Positions 1 through 5,981 of a stretch of DNA of 6,635 nt are shown in pieces. Numbering within the stretch: the first letter of the stretch is position 1; each line of letters begins with the position of its first letter. Under the pieces are notes generated by a model. The model did not search any database, was not told the origin of the DNA, and saw only the letters and a list, made by a program, of their open reading frames with translations. This stretch comes from Synergistota bacterium (GTDB taxonomy: Bacteria; Synergistota; JAGHAJ01): assembly GCA_021161545.1 (NCBI GenBank), contig JAGHAJ010000229.1, positions 1 through 6,635 of the forward strand, in the 5' to 3' direction. The position numbers were made by a program, and so were the translations under genes.

Positions 1-23
1 CAATCTTCAATCACCAATACCTG

Positions 24-50
24 TTATCAAAAATGAGATTGTGCTATAAT
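24..50 (+). promoter_or_regulatory. Extended -10 promoter for the operon
   Basis: A perfect TATAAT lies at 45-50 and is preceded by TGC at 42-44, which makes an extended -10 element of the main housekeeping sigma factor type. The -35 side is weak: TTATCA at 24-29 matches four of six consensus bases, but at a short 15-base spacing. Extended -10 promoters often tolerate a poor -35. Transcription would start near 56-58, giving a leader of only about 33 bases before the ATG at 90. That is too short to hold a purine riboswitch. This is inferred from motif match and position only. Confidence 0.65.
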
Positions 51-72
51 TACACATAGACCAAAATCAAAT

Positions 73-80
73 AGGAGGTG
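73..80 (+). promoter_or_regulatory. Ribosome binding site that sets the binding-protein start
   Basis: AGGAGGTG is a near-perfect anti-SD complement, nine bases before the ATG at 90. An in-frame GTG at 78 falls inside this motif and so cannot be the start, which settles the choice of ATG 90. The protein from ATG 90 begins with MKKS, a normal signal peptide opening. Confidence 0.85.
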
Positions 81-89
81 GTAAATATA

Positions 90-1190
90 ATGAAAAAAAG
101 CTTTTTGGGTATTTTAGTTATTTCAGTACTGTTCTTTGCGCTCGCCTTCGGGGGTGCAGCCGTAGCAAAGAAGAACTTTTCTGTAATACTCGTAACAGAC
201 GTTGGCGGTCTCGGGGATAAGAGTTTTAACGATGCAGGATGGCTTGGTGTGCAGATGGCAGTCAAAAAGTTAGGAATAAAGGGCAAATTTATCCAGAGTA
301 TGCAACAGACAGATTACATTACCAACCTTTCTATGGCAGCCCAGAGTGCAGATGCAGTTGTAGCTCTGGGATTCCTGATGGCAGATGCCACAAAGAAGGT
401 TGCTCCACTATTCCCAAACAGAAAGTTCATCCTCATTGACTTCCCAGCAAAGGACATACCCAACCTCGCCACATATCTATTTAAGGCAGGACAGAGTGCA
501 TACCTTGCAGGGATAGTAGCATCCGCAGTAACAAAGACAAAGAAACTCGGTGTATTACAGGGGATGGCAATTCCTCCAGTAGTAGCATATACGGCAGGAT
601 TCAGGTGCGGCGTAAAGACATGGAATAAGTTAACAGGCGATCACGTAAGTGTAATAGTAAAGACTGCTGGGGAATTCAACGATCCTGCAAAGGGTAAAGA
701 GCTTACCATGGCAATGATTGGTCAGGGTGCAGATATCGTCTTCAATGTTGCAGGTAATACTGGAACAGGTATATTTGAGGCCGTAAAGGCAATGAACAAA
801 AAGGCTGGCATCACACCAGAGGATGCAAAAGCTGGAAAGAGGCCCAAATACTTTGCAATTGGTGTAGATATGAATCAGGACTGGGTTGTTCCCGGTGAAG
901 TGCTCACAAGCGCCCTAAAAGTTATACCCAATGTGGTATTCAAAGCTATAAAAGACGCTTATGAAGGCAAATTACAAGGTGGTGTACATGTAGTAGGATA
1001 TACAGATGGGGCAAGTGGCATCACAGATATGAAGTACACAAAACAGTTCGTTCCTCAAAAGGCTCTGGCAATGCTGAAAAAAGCAGAAGCCCTAATGAAG
1101 AAGAATGCAAAGGAACTGGACTTTCCACCATTCGTAAAGAATGATGCAGAATTCGCAAAGAACTGGCAGGTCCCAGCGTCTATGAAGTAA
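90..1190 (+). CDS. nupN: BMP-family nucleoside/purine ABC transporter substrate-binding protein
   Basis: This 366-residue protein captures the ligand outside the cytoplasmic membrane and delivers it to the permeases encoded downstream. Residues 1-26 form a signal peptide: MKK, a hydrophobic core, then A24-V25-A26 as a signal peptidase I site. There is no cysteine there, although many relatives are lipoproteins. The mature part is one Bmp domain (PF02608 type) with DKSFN at 43-47, GFLMAD at 94-99, D117, VFNVAGNTG at 217-225, GVDMNQD at 258-264 and K277. By eye, F46/N47, D117, F218, D260 and K277 sit where the purine nucleoside receptor PnrA contacts its ligand; this was recalled, not aligned. 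Length is normal for the family. It is the first gene behind the promoter and is separated from the ATPase by a hairpin. Family assignment is strong. The ligand (guanosine, inosine, a free base or another) is inferred from the family and the hydroxylase neighbours. The symbol follows B. subtilis nupNOPQ by analogy. Confidence 0.93.
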   Translation: MKKSFLGILVISVLFFALAFGGAAVAKKNFSVILVTDVGGLGDKSFNDAGWLGVQMAVKKLGIKGKFIQSMQQTDYITNLSMAAQSADAVVALGFLMADATKKVAPLFPNRKFILIDFPAKDIPNLATYLFKAGQSAYLAGIVASAVTKTKKLGVLQGMAIPPVVAYTAGFRCGVKTWNKLTGDHVSVIVKTAGEFNDPAKGKELTMAMIGQGADIVFNVAGNTGTGIFEAVKAMNKKAGITPEDAKAGKRPKYFAIGVDMNQDWVVPGEVLTSALKVIPNVVFKAIKDAYEGKLQGGVHVVGYTDGASGITDMKYTKQFVPQKALAMLKKAEALMKKNAKELDFPPFVKNDAEFAKNWQVPASMK

Positions 1191-1200
1191 AACCTTCTTA

Positions 1201-1231
1201 AGGGAGAGGATAATTCCTCTCCCTATCTTTC
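1201..1231 (+). terminator. Intercistronic hairpin, probably partial terminator or mRNA 3' stabiliser
   Basis: AGGGAGAGGA at 1201-1210 and TCCTCTCCCT at 1215-1224 form a perfect 10-bp stem with a TAAT loop. It begins ten bases after the binding-protein stop codon. The following ATCTTTC is only a weak U-run, so full termination is unlikely, and the downstream genes have no promoter I can see. A hairpin here is a common way to make more binding protein than membrane subunits, either by partial termination or by protecting the upstream mRNA end from exonucleases. The stem is directly visible; its effect is inferred. Confidence 0.7.
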
Positions 1232-1240
1232 AAAATTACA

Positions 1241-1250
1241 AGGAGGAGGA
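1241..1250 (+). promoter_or_regulatory. Tandem Shine-Dalgarno for the TTG-started ATPase gene
   Basis: AGGAGGAGGA contains overlapping AGGAGG copies. The first ends six bases before TTG 1253, an ideal spacing. It supports the TTG because the next in-frame Met is residue 46, after the Walker A motif, so an ATG start would destroy the protein. Confidence 0.85.
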
Positions 1251-1252
1251 AA

Positions 1253-2767
1253 TTGCACGCTGTAGAGCTAAAAGGCATAACAAAGAGGTTCGAACGTGTC
1301 GTTGCAAACGATGATGTAAACGTAGAGGTACAAGAAGGAGAAATACACGCCATCGTGGGAGAAAATGGGGCAGGAAAATCCACCTTGATGAAGGTCCTCT
1401 ATGGATATTATCAGAAAGACAGTGGCATTATAAGAATATTTGGGAAAGAGATAGAAGATATGACTCCCCACAAGGCAATATCCTTAGGCATTGGTATGGT
1501 CCATCAGGAATTCATGTTGATACCTCCCTTAAAGGTAGTAGAAAACATAATCCTCGGCTCAGAACCGAGAAGGGGTATTTTTATAGATGAAAAAAAAGCA
1601 AAAGATGAGGTAAGCAAACTAACCCAGCAAATGGGTTTTGACATAGATTTGAACGCAGAGACCGGAACTCTACCTGTCGGAATACAACAGAAGATAGAAA
1701 TACTAAAAATACTGTACAGAGGGGCAAAAATACTAATACTGGATGAGCCAACAGCAGTATTAACACCCCAGGAAGTAGATGAACTCTTCAACATTCTCAA
1801 AAACCTGAAAAAAACAGGAAAGACAGTAATACTCATAACACACAAACTGCAGGAAGTTATGGCTGTATCTGACAGAGTAACCGTAATGAAAACAGGAAAG
1901 GTAGTGGGAAAAAGGCTTACGAAGGAGACATCTCCAGAAGAACTCGCGGAAATGATGGTGGGAAGGAAGGTACTCCTCAAGGTGGAAAAACCCCCACGCA
2001 ACAAGGGGAAAAAGATAGTGGAAGTAAAAGAACTCTGGGTAAAGGACGAATTAAGGGGCATAGAAGTGGTAAAAGGTGTGTCTTTTGACGTTCACGAGGG
2101 AGAAATCGTTGGCATAGCAGGAGTAGCAGGCAATGGCCAAACAGAACTGGTAGAAGCCTTATCCGGCATGAGAAAGGTAGAGAAAGGAAATATTCTTATA
2201 GATGGTATGGATATGGCAAATCGCACCCCAAAAGAGGTAAGACTATCTGGGGTAGCACACATACCAGAAGACAGAAAAGGTATGGGGTTGGTAATGGACT
2301 ACACAATGGCGGAAAACATTACAATAGGAAGACACGATATGGCACCATTTTCAAAGGGTATAGTAATGGACAAAACATACATGTTGAACAAGGGAAAAGA
2401 ACTGGCAGAAAGCTTTGACATAAGGCCTCCAGAGCCAACACTTGAAGTAAAATTCTTTTCCGGCGGAAACCAGCAGAAAATCATAGTGGCAAGGGAGTTT
2501 GATTGCAAGCCGAAATTTCTTATCGCCTCTCAACCAACAAGAGGTCTGGACATAGGAGCTATTGAATACGTTTACAGATATCTATTAAAAGCAAGAGAGG
2601 AAGGAAAGGCAATCCTTCTCGTCTCTATGGAGTTAGAAGAAGTGCTATCTCTGAGCGATAGGTTGCTTGTTATGTTCAACGGGGAAATCGTCGGGAATTT
2701 TGATTCACAACAGGGTTTTGATATATCACTAATAGGAAATCTGATGATGCAGGGGAAGGTCTTTTAA
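1253..2767 (+). CDS. nupO: Nucleoside/purine ABC transporter ATP-binding protein, two fused ATPase domains
   Basis: This cytoplasmic protein of 504 residues powers the importer by ATP hydrolysis. It carries two ABC domains in one chain, the usual size and design of the RbsA/MglA/NupO group. Domain 1 has Walker A GENGAGKST at 36-44, the Q-loop around Q85, an altered signature LPVGIQQK at 140-147, Walker B ILILDEPT at 160-167 and switch H197. Domain 2 has a degenerate Walker A, GVAGNGQT at 290-297, with no lysine; a canonical signature FSGGNQQK at 402-409; a Walker B region FLIASQPTRGLD at 422-433 in which Gln replaces the catalytic Glu; and Met in place of the switch His near 459. In a composite dimer, this pairs good Walker motifs with a good signature at only one site, which is expected in this family. 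Translation starts at TTG with a strong SD. The gene ends two bases before the first permease gene. Family is very secure; substrate is inferred. Confidence 0.95.
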   Translation: MHAVELKGITKRFERVVANDDVNVEVQEGEIHAIVGENGAGKSTLMKVLYGYYQKDSGIIRIFGKEIEDMTPHKAISLGIGMVHQEFMLIPPLKVVENIILGSEPRRGIFIDEKKAKDEVSKLTQQMGFDIDLNAETGTLPVGIQQKIEILKILYRGAKILILDEPTAVLTPQEVDELFNILKNLKKTGKTVILITHKLQEVMAVSDRVTVMKTGKVVGKRLTKETSPEELAEMMVGRKVLLKVEKPPRNKGKKIVEVKELWVKDELRGIEVVKGVSFDVHEGEIVGIAGVAGNGQTELVEALSGMRKVEKGNILIDGMDMANRTPKEVRLSGVAHIPEDRKGMGLVMDYTMAENITIGRHDMAPFSKGIVMDKTYMLNKGKELAESFDIRPPEPTLEVKFFSGGNQQKIIVAREFDCKPKFLIASQPTRGLDIGAIEYVYRYLLKAREEGKAILLVSMELEEVLSLSDRLLVMFNGEIVGNFDSQQGFDISLIGNLMMQGKVF

Positions 2768-2769
2768 AG

Positions 2770-3831
2770 ATGTTCGGTAAAGGCAGATTTGTAGGTATTA
2801 TTTCATCTATTATAGCTGTTGTAGTAGCGATACTGGTAGGCATGGTTTTCGCTCTGATATCAGGGGGAAACATCATAGATACATTCAAAGCAATATATAT
2901 GGGCTCATTCGGAACGCAGATGGGGCTCGCAAGCACCATAAACAACGCCGTGCCACTGATATTTACAGGACTTGCAGTTGCCCTACCCTTCAGGGCAGGA
3001 CTATTCAACATAGGTGGAGCCGGACAGATGTATATGGGGGCAATAGGAGCTGTATTAATAGGACTATACGTAAACCTCCCGTCTGTGATAGAGATACCGC
3101 TTGCTGTAGCACTGGGAGCACTTTTTGGAATGATGTGGGGAATACTACCGGGATACTTAAAGGCAAAGTTTGGTGTGCACGAGGTTATAAACACCATAAT
3201 GATGAACTACATATCCATATACTTTGTAAGATACCTCGTGTCAAACGGTCCCCTAAACGGCGTAATGGGAACCGCAAGAACAGTAGTTATCCACAAGAGT
3301 GCATTTTTTCCAATACTATGGAATTACCCAATAAAACCAGTGAGTATAAGCATAGTGGTAGCGGTAATACTATGTGCATTCTATTACTGGCTTCTTGAAA
3401 GTACAAAAATCGGATTTGAGATAAAGGCAGTAGGCTACAACCCAAAAGCAGCAGAGTACTCCGGCATAAGTGTAAACAAGAACATCATCACTGCAATGGC
3501 ACTCGGCGGAATAGCTGCAGGTCTTGCAGGTGCATGTTTCACACTCGGCGAAATGCACTTCGTATCAAACGATTTTCCAGTGGAGATGGCATTTACAGGG
3601 ATAGCAGTATCACTCCTCGGCAGAAACAATCCTTACGGTGTGATACCTGCCGCATTTCTATTTGCCGCCCTACAGGCATCCAACCTCCAACTGCAACTTT
3701 TTGCGCATGTGCCAAAGGATGTGGTAAATATCATACAAGGCGTAGTAATCATGTTCGTAGCCTTAGATAGACTGATAACATACCTCCTAACAAGGAGGAA
3801 AGGAGGAGCAAAGGGTATTGGAAATACTTAA
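2770..3831 (+). CDS. nupP: Nucleoside/purine ABC transporter permease, first subunit
   Basis: This 353-residue inner-membrane protein forms one half of the transport channel. It belongs to the BPD_transp_2 (PF02653) permeases used by ribose, branched-chain amino acid and nucleoside importers. Hydrophobic segments fall roughly at 8-31, 57-73, 79-101, 106-130, 138-157, 190-209, 239-262, 275-305 and 318-345. Motifs typical of the NupP branch are FRAGLFNIGGAGQ at 74-86, the KFGVHEVINTIMMNYI stretch at 133-148, and the cytoplasmic coupling loop AVGYNPKAAEYSGI at 220-233, expected to contact the ATPase. The ATG lies two bases after the ATPase stop; its SD, GGAAGG within 2754-2760, sits inside the last ATPase codons. 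The C-terminus RRKGGAKGIGNT is encoded by the purine-rich SD of the next gene and overlaps that gene by 14 bases. Family and role are clear; the ligand is not visible. Confidence 0.94.
   Translation: MFGKGRFVGIISSIIAVVVAILVGMVFALISGGNIIDTFKAIYMGSFGTQMGLASTINNAVPLIFTGLAVALPFRAGLFNIGGAGQMYMGAIGAVLIGLYVNLPSVIEIPLAVALGALFGMMWGILPGYLKAKFGVHEVINTIMMNYISIYFVRYLVSNGPLNGVMGTARTVVIHKSAFFPILWNYPIKPVSISIVVAVILCAFYYWLLESTKIGFEIKAVGYNPKAAEYSGISVNKNIITAMALGGIAAGLAGACFTLGEMHFVSNDFPVEMAFTGIAVSLLGRNNPYGVIPAAFLFAALQASNLQLQLFAHVPKDVVNIIQGVVIMFVALDRLITYLLTRRKGGAKGIGNT
3793..3808 (+). promoter_or_regulatory. Double Shine-Dalgarno for the TTG-started second permease
   Basis: Two AGGAGG copies lie at 3793-3798 and 3801-3806. 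The AGGAG core ending at 3808 is nine bases before TTG 3818. Both are inside the coding sequence of the first permease, implying coupled translation. The start fits because the product then opens with MEILNTTLL, the usual short lead before the first membrane helix in NupQ-type permeases. Confidence 0.8.
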
Positions 3832-4759
3832 TACCACATTACTTAATCAAACTATAGTGGCAGCAACACCCCTTATCCTCGCATCCCTTGGTGGATTGTA
3901 CTCCGAGAGAACCGGGGTTGTAAACATAGGGCTTGAAGGAATGATGCTTGCAGGTGCCTTCTTTGCAGTATGGGGAGATTACATAACAGGTAGTCCTTGG
4001 GTAGGGGTATTGTTTGCCGTAGGTATAGGAATGGGCCTCGGACTCATACATGCTGTATTAACAGTAACCTTCAAGTCAGACCATATCATAAGTGGAACGG
4101 CAATAAATATATTCTCCTTAGGGTTGACAGGATATCTTCTGTTAGTGCTTTTCCACACACATGGAAGCACAAGAGAACCAGTAACACAGCTACCATACAT
4201 AAACTTCACAGCATTGGAAAGGATACCAGTTGTTGGAAAGTTCATAAACGAGGTCTTTTTCAACCACACACCTATAGCCTACATAGCACTGGGGCTTGTT
4301 ATACTTACGTGGTTTCTCATATACAAAACTCCTCTTGGCTTACACATGAGGGCAGTTGGAGAATATCCAGAGGCAGCAGACAATATGGGCATAAATGTAA
4401 ACAGGATAAAGTATTTTGGTGTGATAATGAGTGGTGCACTGGCAGGAATGGCAGGAGCACAGCTATCCATAGGTGTGCTAACGCAGTTTGTTCAAGGTAT
4501 GAGCAGTGGCAGAGGATTCATTGCGCTTGCTGCCATGATATTCGGAAAGTGGAAACCATTTGGTGCAATGTGGGCAAGCCTGCTATTTGGTTTCGGAACA
4601 GCTCTGGCAAGTAACCTCCAGGGCACCAATGTTGCCATACCAAACCAATTCTTTCTCATGGTTCCGTTTATACTCACGATGGTCGTATTAGCCGGCATCG
4701 TCGGAAAGTCCATACCACCAGCTGCAGATGGCAAACCCTACGAAAAAGAGAATAAGTAG
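3818..4759 (+). CDS. nupQ: Nucleoside/purine ABC transporter permease, second subunit
   Basis: This 313-residue inner-membrane protein pairs with the preceding permease to form the heterodimeric channel. It is also a BPD_transp_2 (PF02653) member, of the shorter NupQ branch and of normal length. Diagnostic stretches are SERTGVVNIGLEG at 29-41, the coupling loop MRAVGEYPEAADNMGI at 177-192, and GRGFIALAAMIFGKW at 231-245. Hydrophobic segments lie roughly at 11-28, 34-54, 59-80, 90-112, 152-169, 200-225, 235-265 and 270-295. The start is TTG, overlapping the end of the first permease by 14 bases and backed by a double SD, so the two subunits are probably made at matched levels. The C-terminal tail after about residue 298 is hydrophilic and lysine-rich, consistent with a cytoplasmic end. 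The FAD subunit gene follows eight bases after the stop, with AGGTGA as its SD. Family assignment is strong. Confidence 0.94.
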   Translation: MEILNTTLLNQTIVAATPLILASLGGLYSERTGVVNIGLEGMMLAGAFFAVWGDYITGSPWVGVLFAVGIGMGLGLIHAVLTVTFKSDHIISGTAINIFSLGLTGYLLLVLFHTHGSTREPVTQLPYINFTALERIPVVGKFINEVFFNHTPIAYIALGLVILTWFLIYKTPLGLHMRAVGEYPEAADNMGINVNRIKYFGVIMSGALAGMAGAQLSIGVLTQFVQGMSSGRGFIALAAMIFGKWKPFGAMWASLLFGFGTALASNLQGTNVAIPNQFFLMVPFILTMVVLAGIVGKSIPPAADGKPYEKENK

Positions 4760-4767
4760 GTGATAAA

Positions 4768-5532
4768 ATGAGTATCAAGATAGGTGAATTTATCCATCCA
4801 ACATCGGTGGAAGAGGCATTAAAGTACAAAGGCAAACCCAATGTAATGTTCGTTGCAGGTTCAACGGCAGTAGGTAAGGTGGAAAGCATAAATGTAAAGA
4901 AAATGGTGAACTTACTCACACTTCCCCTCGCATTCGTGGAAAAAGAAGGCAATATCATCCGAATAGGCGCAACAACTCCACTCGATGATGTAGAAAACTC
5001 ACCCGCAATAAAGAAGTATCTCCCCATACTCATAGATGCAGTAAGACATGTTGGTGCATGGGGCATAAAGACAATGGCAACAATGGGAGGAGCTGTTGCA
5101 ACAGCATTTCCATGGTCAGATGTCATCCCTGCCCTACTCGTGTTAGATGCATCATTAACCATAAGCAGAAGAGGAGGCAGACTGACCCTCTCAATGGAGG
5201 AATTTATATCCAAAAGAATATCGATGCTAAAAAGCTGTATAATAGAATACATAGAGATAGAGATACCCCAGACAACCAACTGGGGATTTGAAAAGTATGC
5301 GCACAGTTCATTCGATATTGCAATGCTCAACATAGCCTATTTGAAGACCGAAGACAACCTGAGAGTAGCAGTAGGTGCAAGACCTGGTATTGCAAAGAGG
5401 CTAAAGAACTTTGAGAAACACAGAGACATACTCGAGGGAGTGAAAGAGGCGGAGCTTAAAGATGATGCAAGAGCATCAAAGTGGTGGAGAGAACAGGTGC
5501 TATCATCAAGGCTCAAGGAGTTGGTATCATGA
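4768..5532 (+). CDS. xdhB: Molybdenum hydroxylase FAD-binding subunit (xanthine dehydrogenase family)
   Basis: This 254-residue medium subunit of a three-part molybdenum hydroxylase holds the FAD that accepts electrons from the iron-sulfur subunit. The N-terminal part matches the FAD_binding_5 (PF00941) domain: opening FIHPTSVEEAL at 8-18, first FAD loop AGST at 30-33, IRIGATTPLDDVENSPAI at 64-81, and second FAD loop ATMGGAVATAFPWSD at 104-118. The C-terminal part resembles CO_deh_flav_C (PF03450), ending with DDARASKWWREQVLSSRL near 231-248, where relatives have a D-x-RAS-x-x-YR pattern. It is shorter than the usual 280-300 residues but seems complete. The first loop is normally AGGTDL; here the second Gly and the Asp are changed. 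It follows the permease by eight bases and overlaps the 2Fe-2S gene by ATGA. The fold and complex role are clear. The substrate is inferred, so the xdh symbol is by family only; a CO dehydrogenase or nicotinate-type hydroxylase is less likely because of the purine importer. Confidence 0.87.
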   Translation: MSIKIGEFIHPTSVEEALKYKGKPNVMFVAGSTAVGKVESINVKKMVNLLTLPLAFVEKEGNIIRIGATTPLDDVENSPAIKKYLPILIDAVRHVGAWGIKTMATMGGAVATAFPWSDVIPALLVLDASLTISRRGGRLTLSMEEFISKRISMLKSCIIEYIEIEIPQTTNWGFEKYAHSSFDIAMLNIAYLKTEDNLRVAVGARPGIAKRLKNFEKHRDILEGVKEAELKDDARASKWWREQVLSSRLKELVS

Positions 5533-5981
5533 AAGTAAAGATAACTGTCAACGGGGAGAAAAAAGTATTTGAGATAGAGCCATCAGAAAAGTTAGCAGAC
5601 ACCCTTCGCAGGTATGGTTATACAGAGGTAAAGATAGGATGTCGTTCAGGAAATTGTGGTAGCTGCACAGTGCTTTTAAACGGCAAACCTATACGCTCTT
5701 GCCTGAAGTTCACAGCACAGGCAGAAGGCGCATACATAGAGACGGTAAAAGCACTAAACAAAGATGGCTTACACCCACTTCAAAAGGCATTTATAGAAGC
5801 TGGAGCTGTGCAATGTGGATTCTGCACGCCGGGTATGTTACTGACGGCAAAAGCACTCTTAGACGCAAAAGAGAAACCCACAAAAGATGAAGTAAAAGAG
5901 GCACTAAAGGGTAATCTCTGCAGGTGCACCGGATATAAACAGCAGATAGATGCCATTATGAAGGTGGTGAATGGGAGATGA
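5529..5981 (+). CDS. xdhC: Molybdenum hydroxylase 2Fe-2S subunit
   Basis: This 150-residue small subunit carries the two 2Fe-2S clusters that relay electrons from the molybdenum site to FAD. The N-terminal ferredoxin-like domain (Fer2) has CRSGNCGSC at 38-46 and C58, giving cluster ligands C38, C43, C46 and C58. The C-terminal helical domain (Fer2_2) has QCGFCTPGM at 95-103 and LCRCTGY at 130-136, giving C96, C99, C131 and C133. All eight ligands are present, as is Q95, which contacts the pterin cofactor in this family. Length is typical. The ATG at 5529 overlaps the FAD-subunit stop as ATGA and has AAGGAG at 5515-5520 as its SD. The open frame continues upstream to 5481, but those 16 extra residues lie in the FAD gene and do not resemble the family. 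It ends in another ATGA overlap with the large subunit. The symbol follows E. coli usage, where xdhC is the iron-sulfur subunit. Confidence 0.94.
   Translation: MKVKITVNGEKKVFEIEPSEKLADTLRRYGYTEVKIGCRSGNCGSCTVLLNGKPIRSCLKFTAQAEGAYIETVKALNKDGLHPLQKAFIEAGAVQCGFCTPGMLLTAKALLDAKEKPTKDEVKEALKGNLCRCTGYKQQIDAIMKVVNGR

Noticed and set aside
78-89. GTG start giving a four-residue longer binding protein
   Set aside because: The GTG lies within the SD sequence AGGAGGTG; ATG at 90 has proper spacing and gives a normal signal peptide.
1-89. Possible purine riboswitch in the leader
   Set aside because: The predicted transcript leader is about 33 bases, too short, and no purine aptamer elements are visible.
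1504-2061. Minus-strand open frame of 185 codons opposite the ATPase
   Set aside because: It has a Ser/Phe/Thr-rich composition expected from reversing an AT-rich ATPase gene, and no start signals.
2676-3197. Minus-strand open frame of 173 codons opposite the ATPase end and first permease
   Set aside because: It spans a real gene junction on the other strand and shows no motifs; its Pro/Ile/Ser-rich composition is that of an antisense shadow.
3997-4614. Plus-strand open frame of 205 codons within the second permease
   Set aside because: It is an out-of-frame shadow rich in Cys, His and Trp, with no recognisable domain; the permease frame is clearly the coding one.
5266-5285. CCCCAG/CTGGGG hairpin in the FAD-subunit gene
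   Set aside because: It has only a 6-bp stem with an 8-base loop inside a coding region, within chance expectation, and no U-run follows.
4674-5333. Long minus-strand open frame of 219 codons
   Set aside because: It is antisense to the second permease and FAD subunit, has no SD or family motifs, and reads as a mirror of the real genes.
5481-5528. Sixteen-residue N-terminal extension of the 2Fe-2S subunit
   Set aside because: It lies within the FAD-subunit gene, does not resemble the family's N-terminus, and the ATG at 5529 has its own SD and a standard ATGA overlap.
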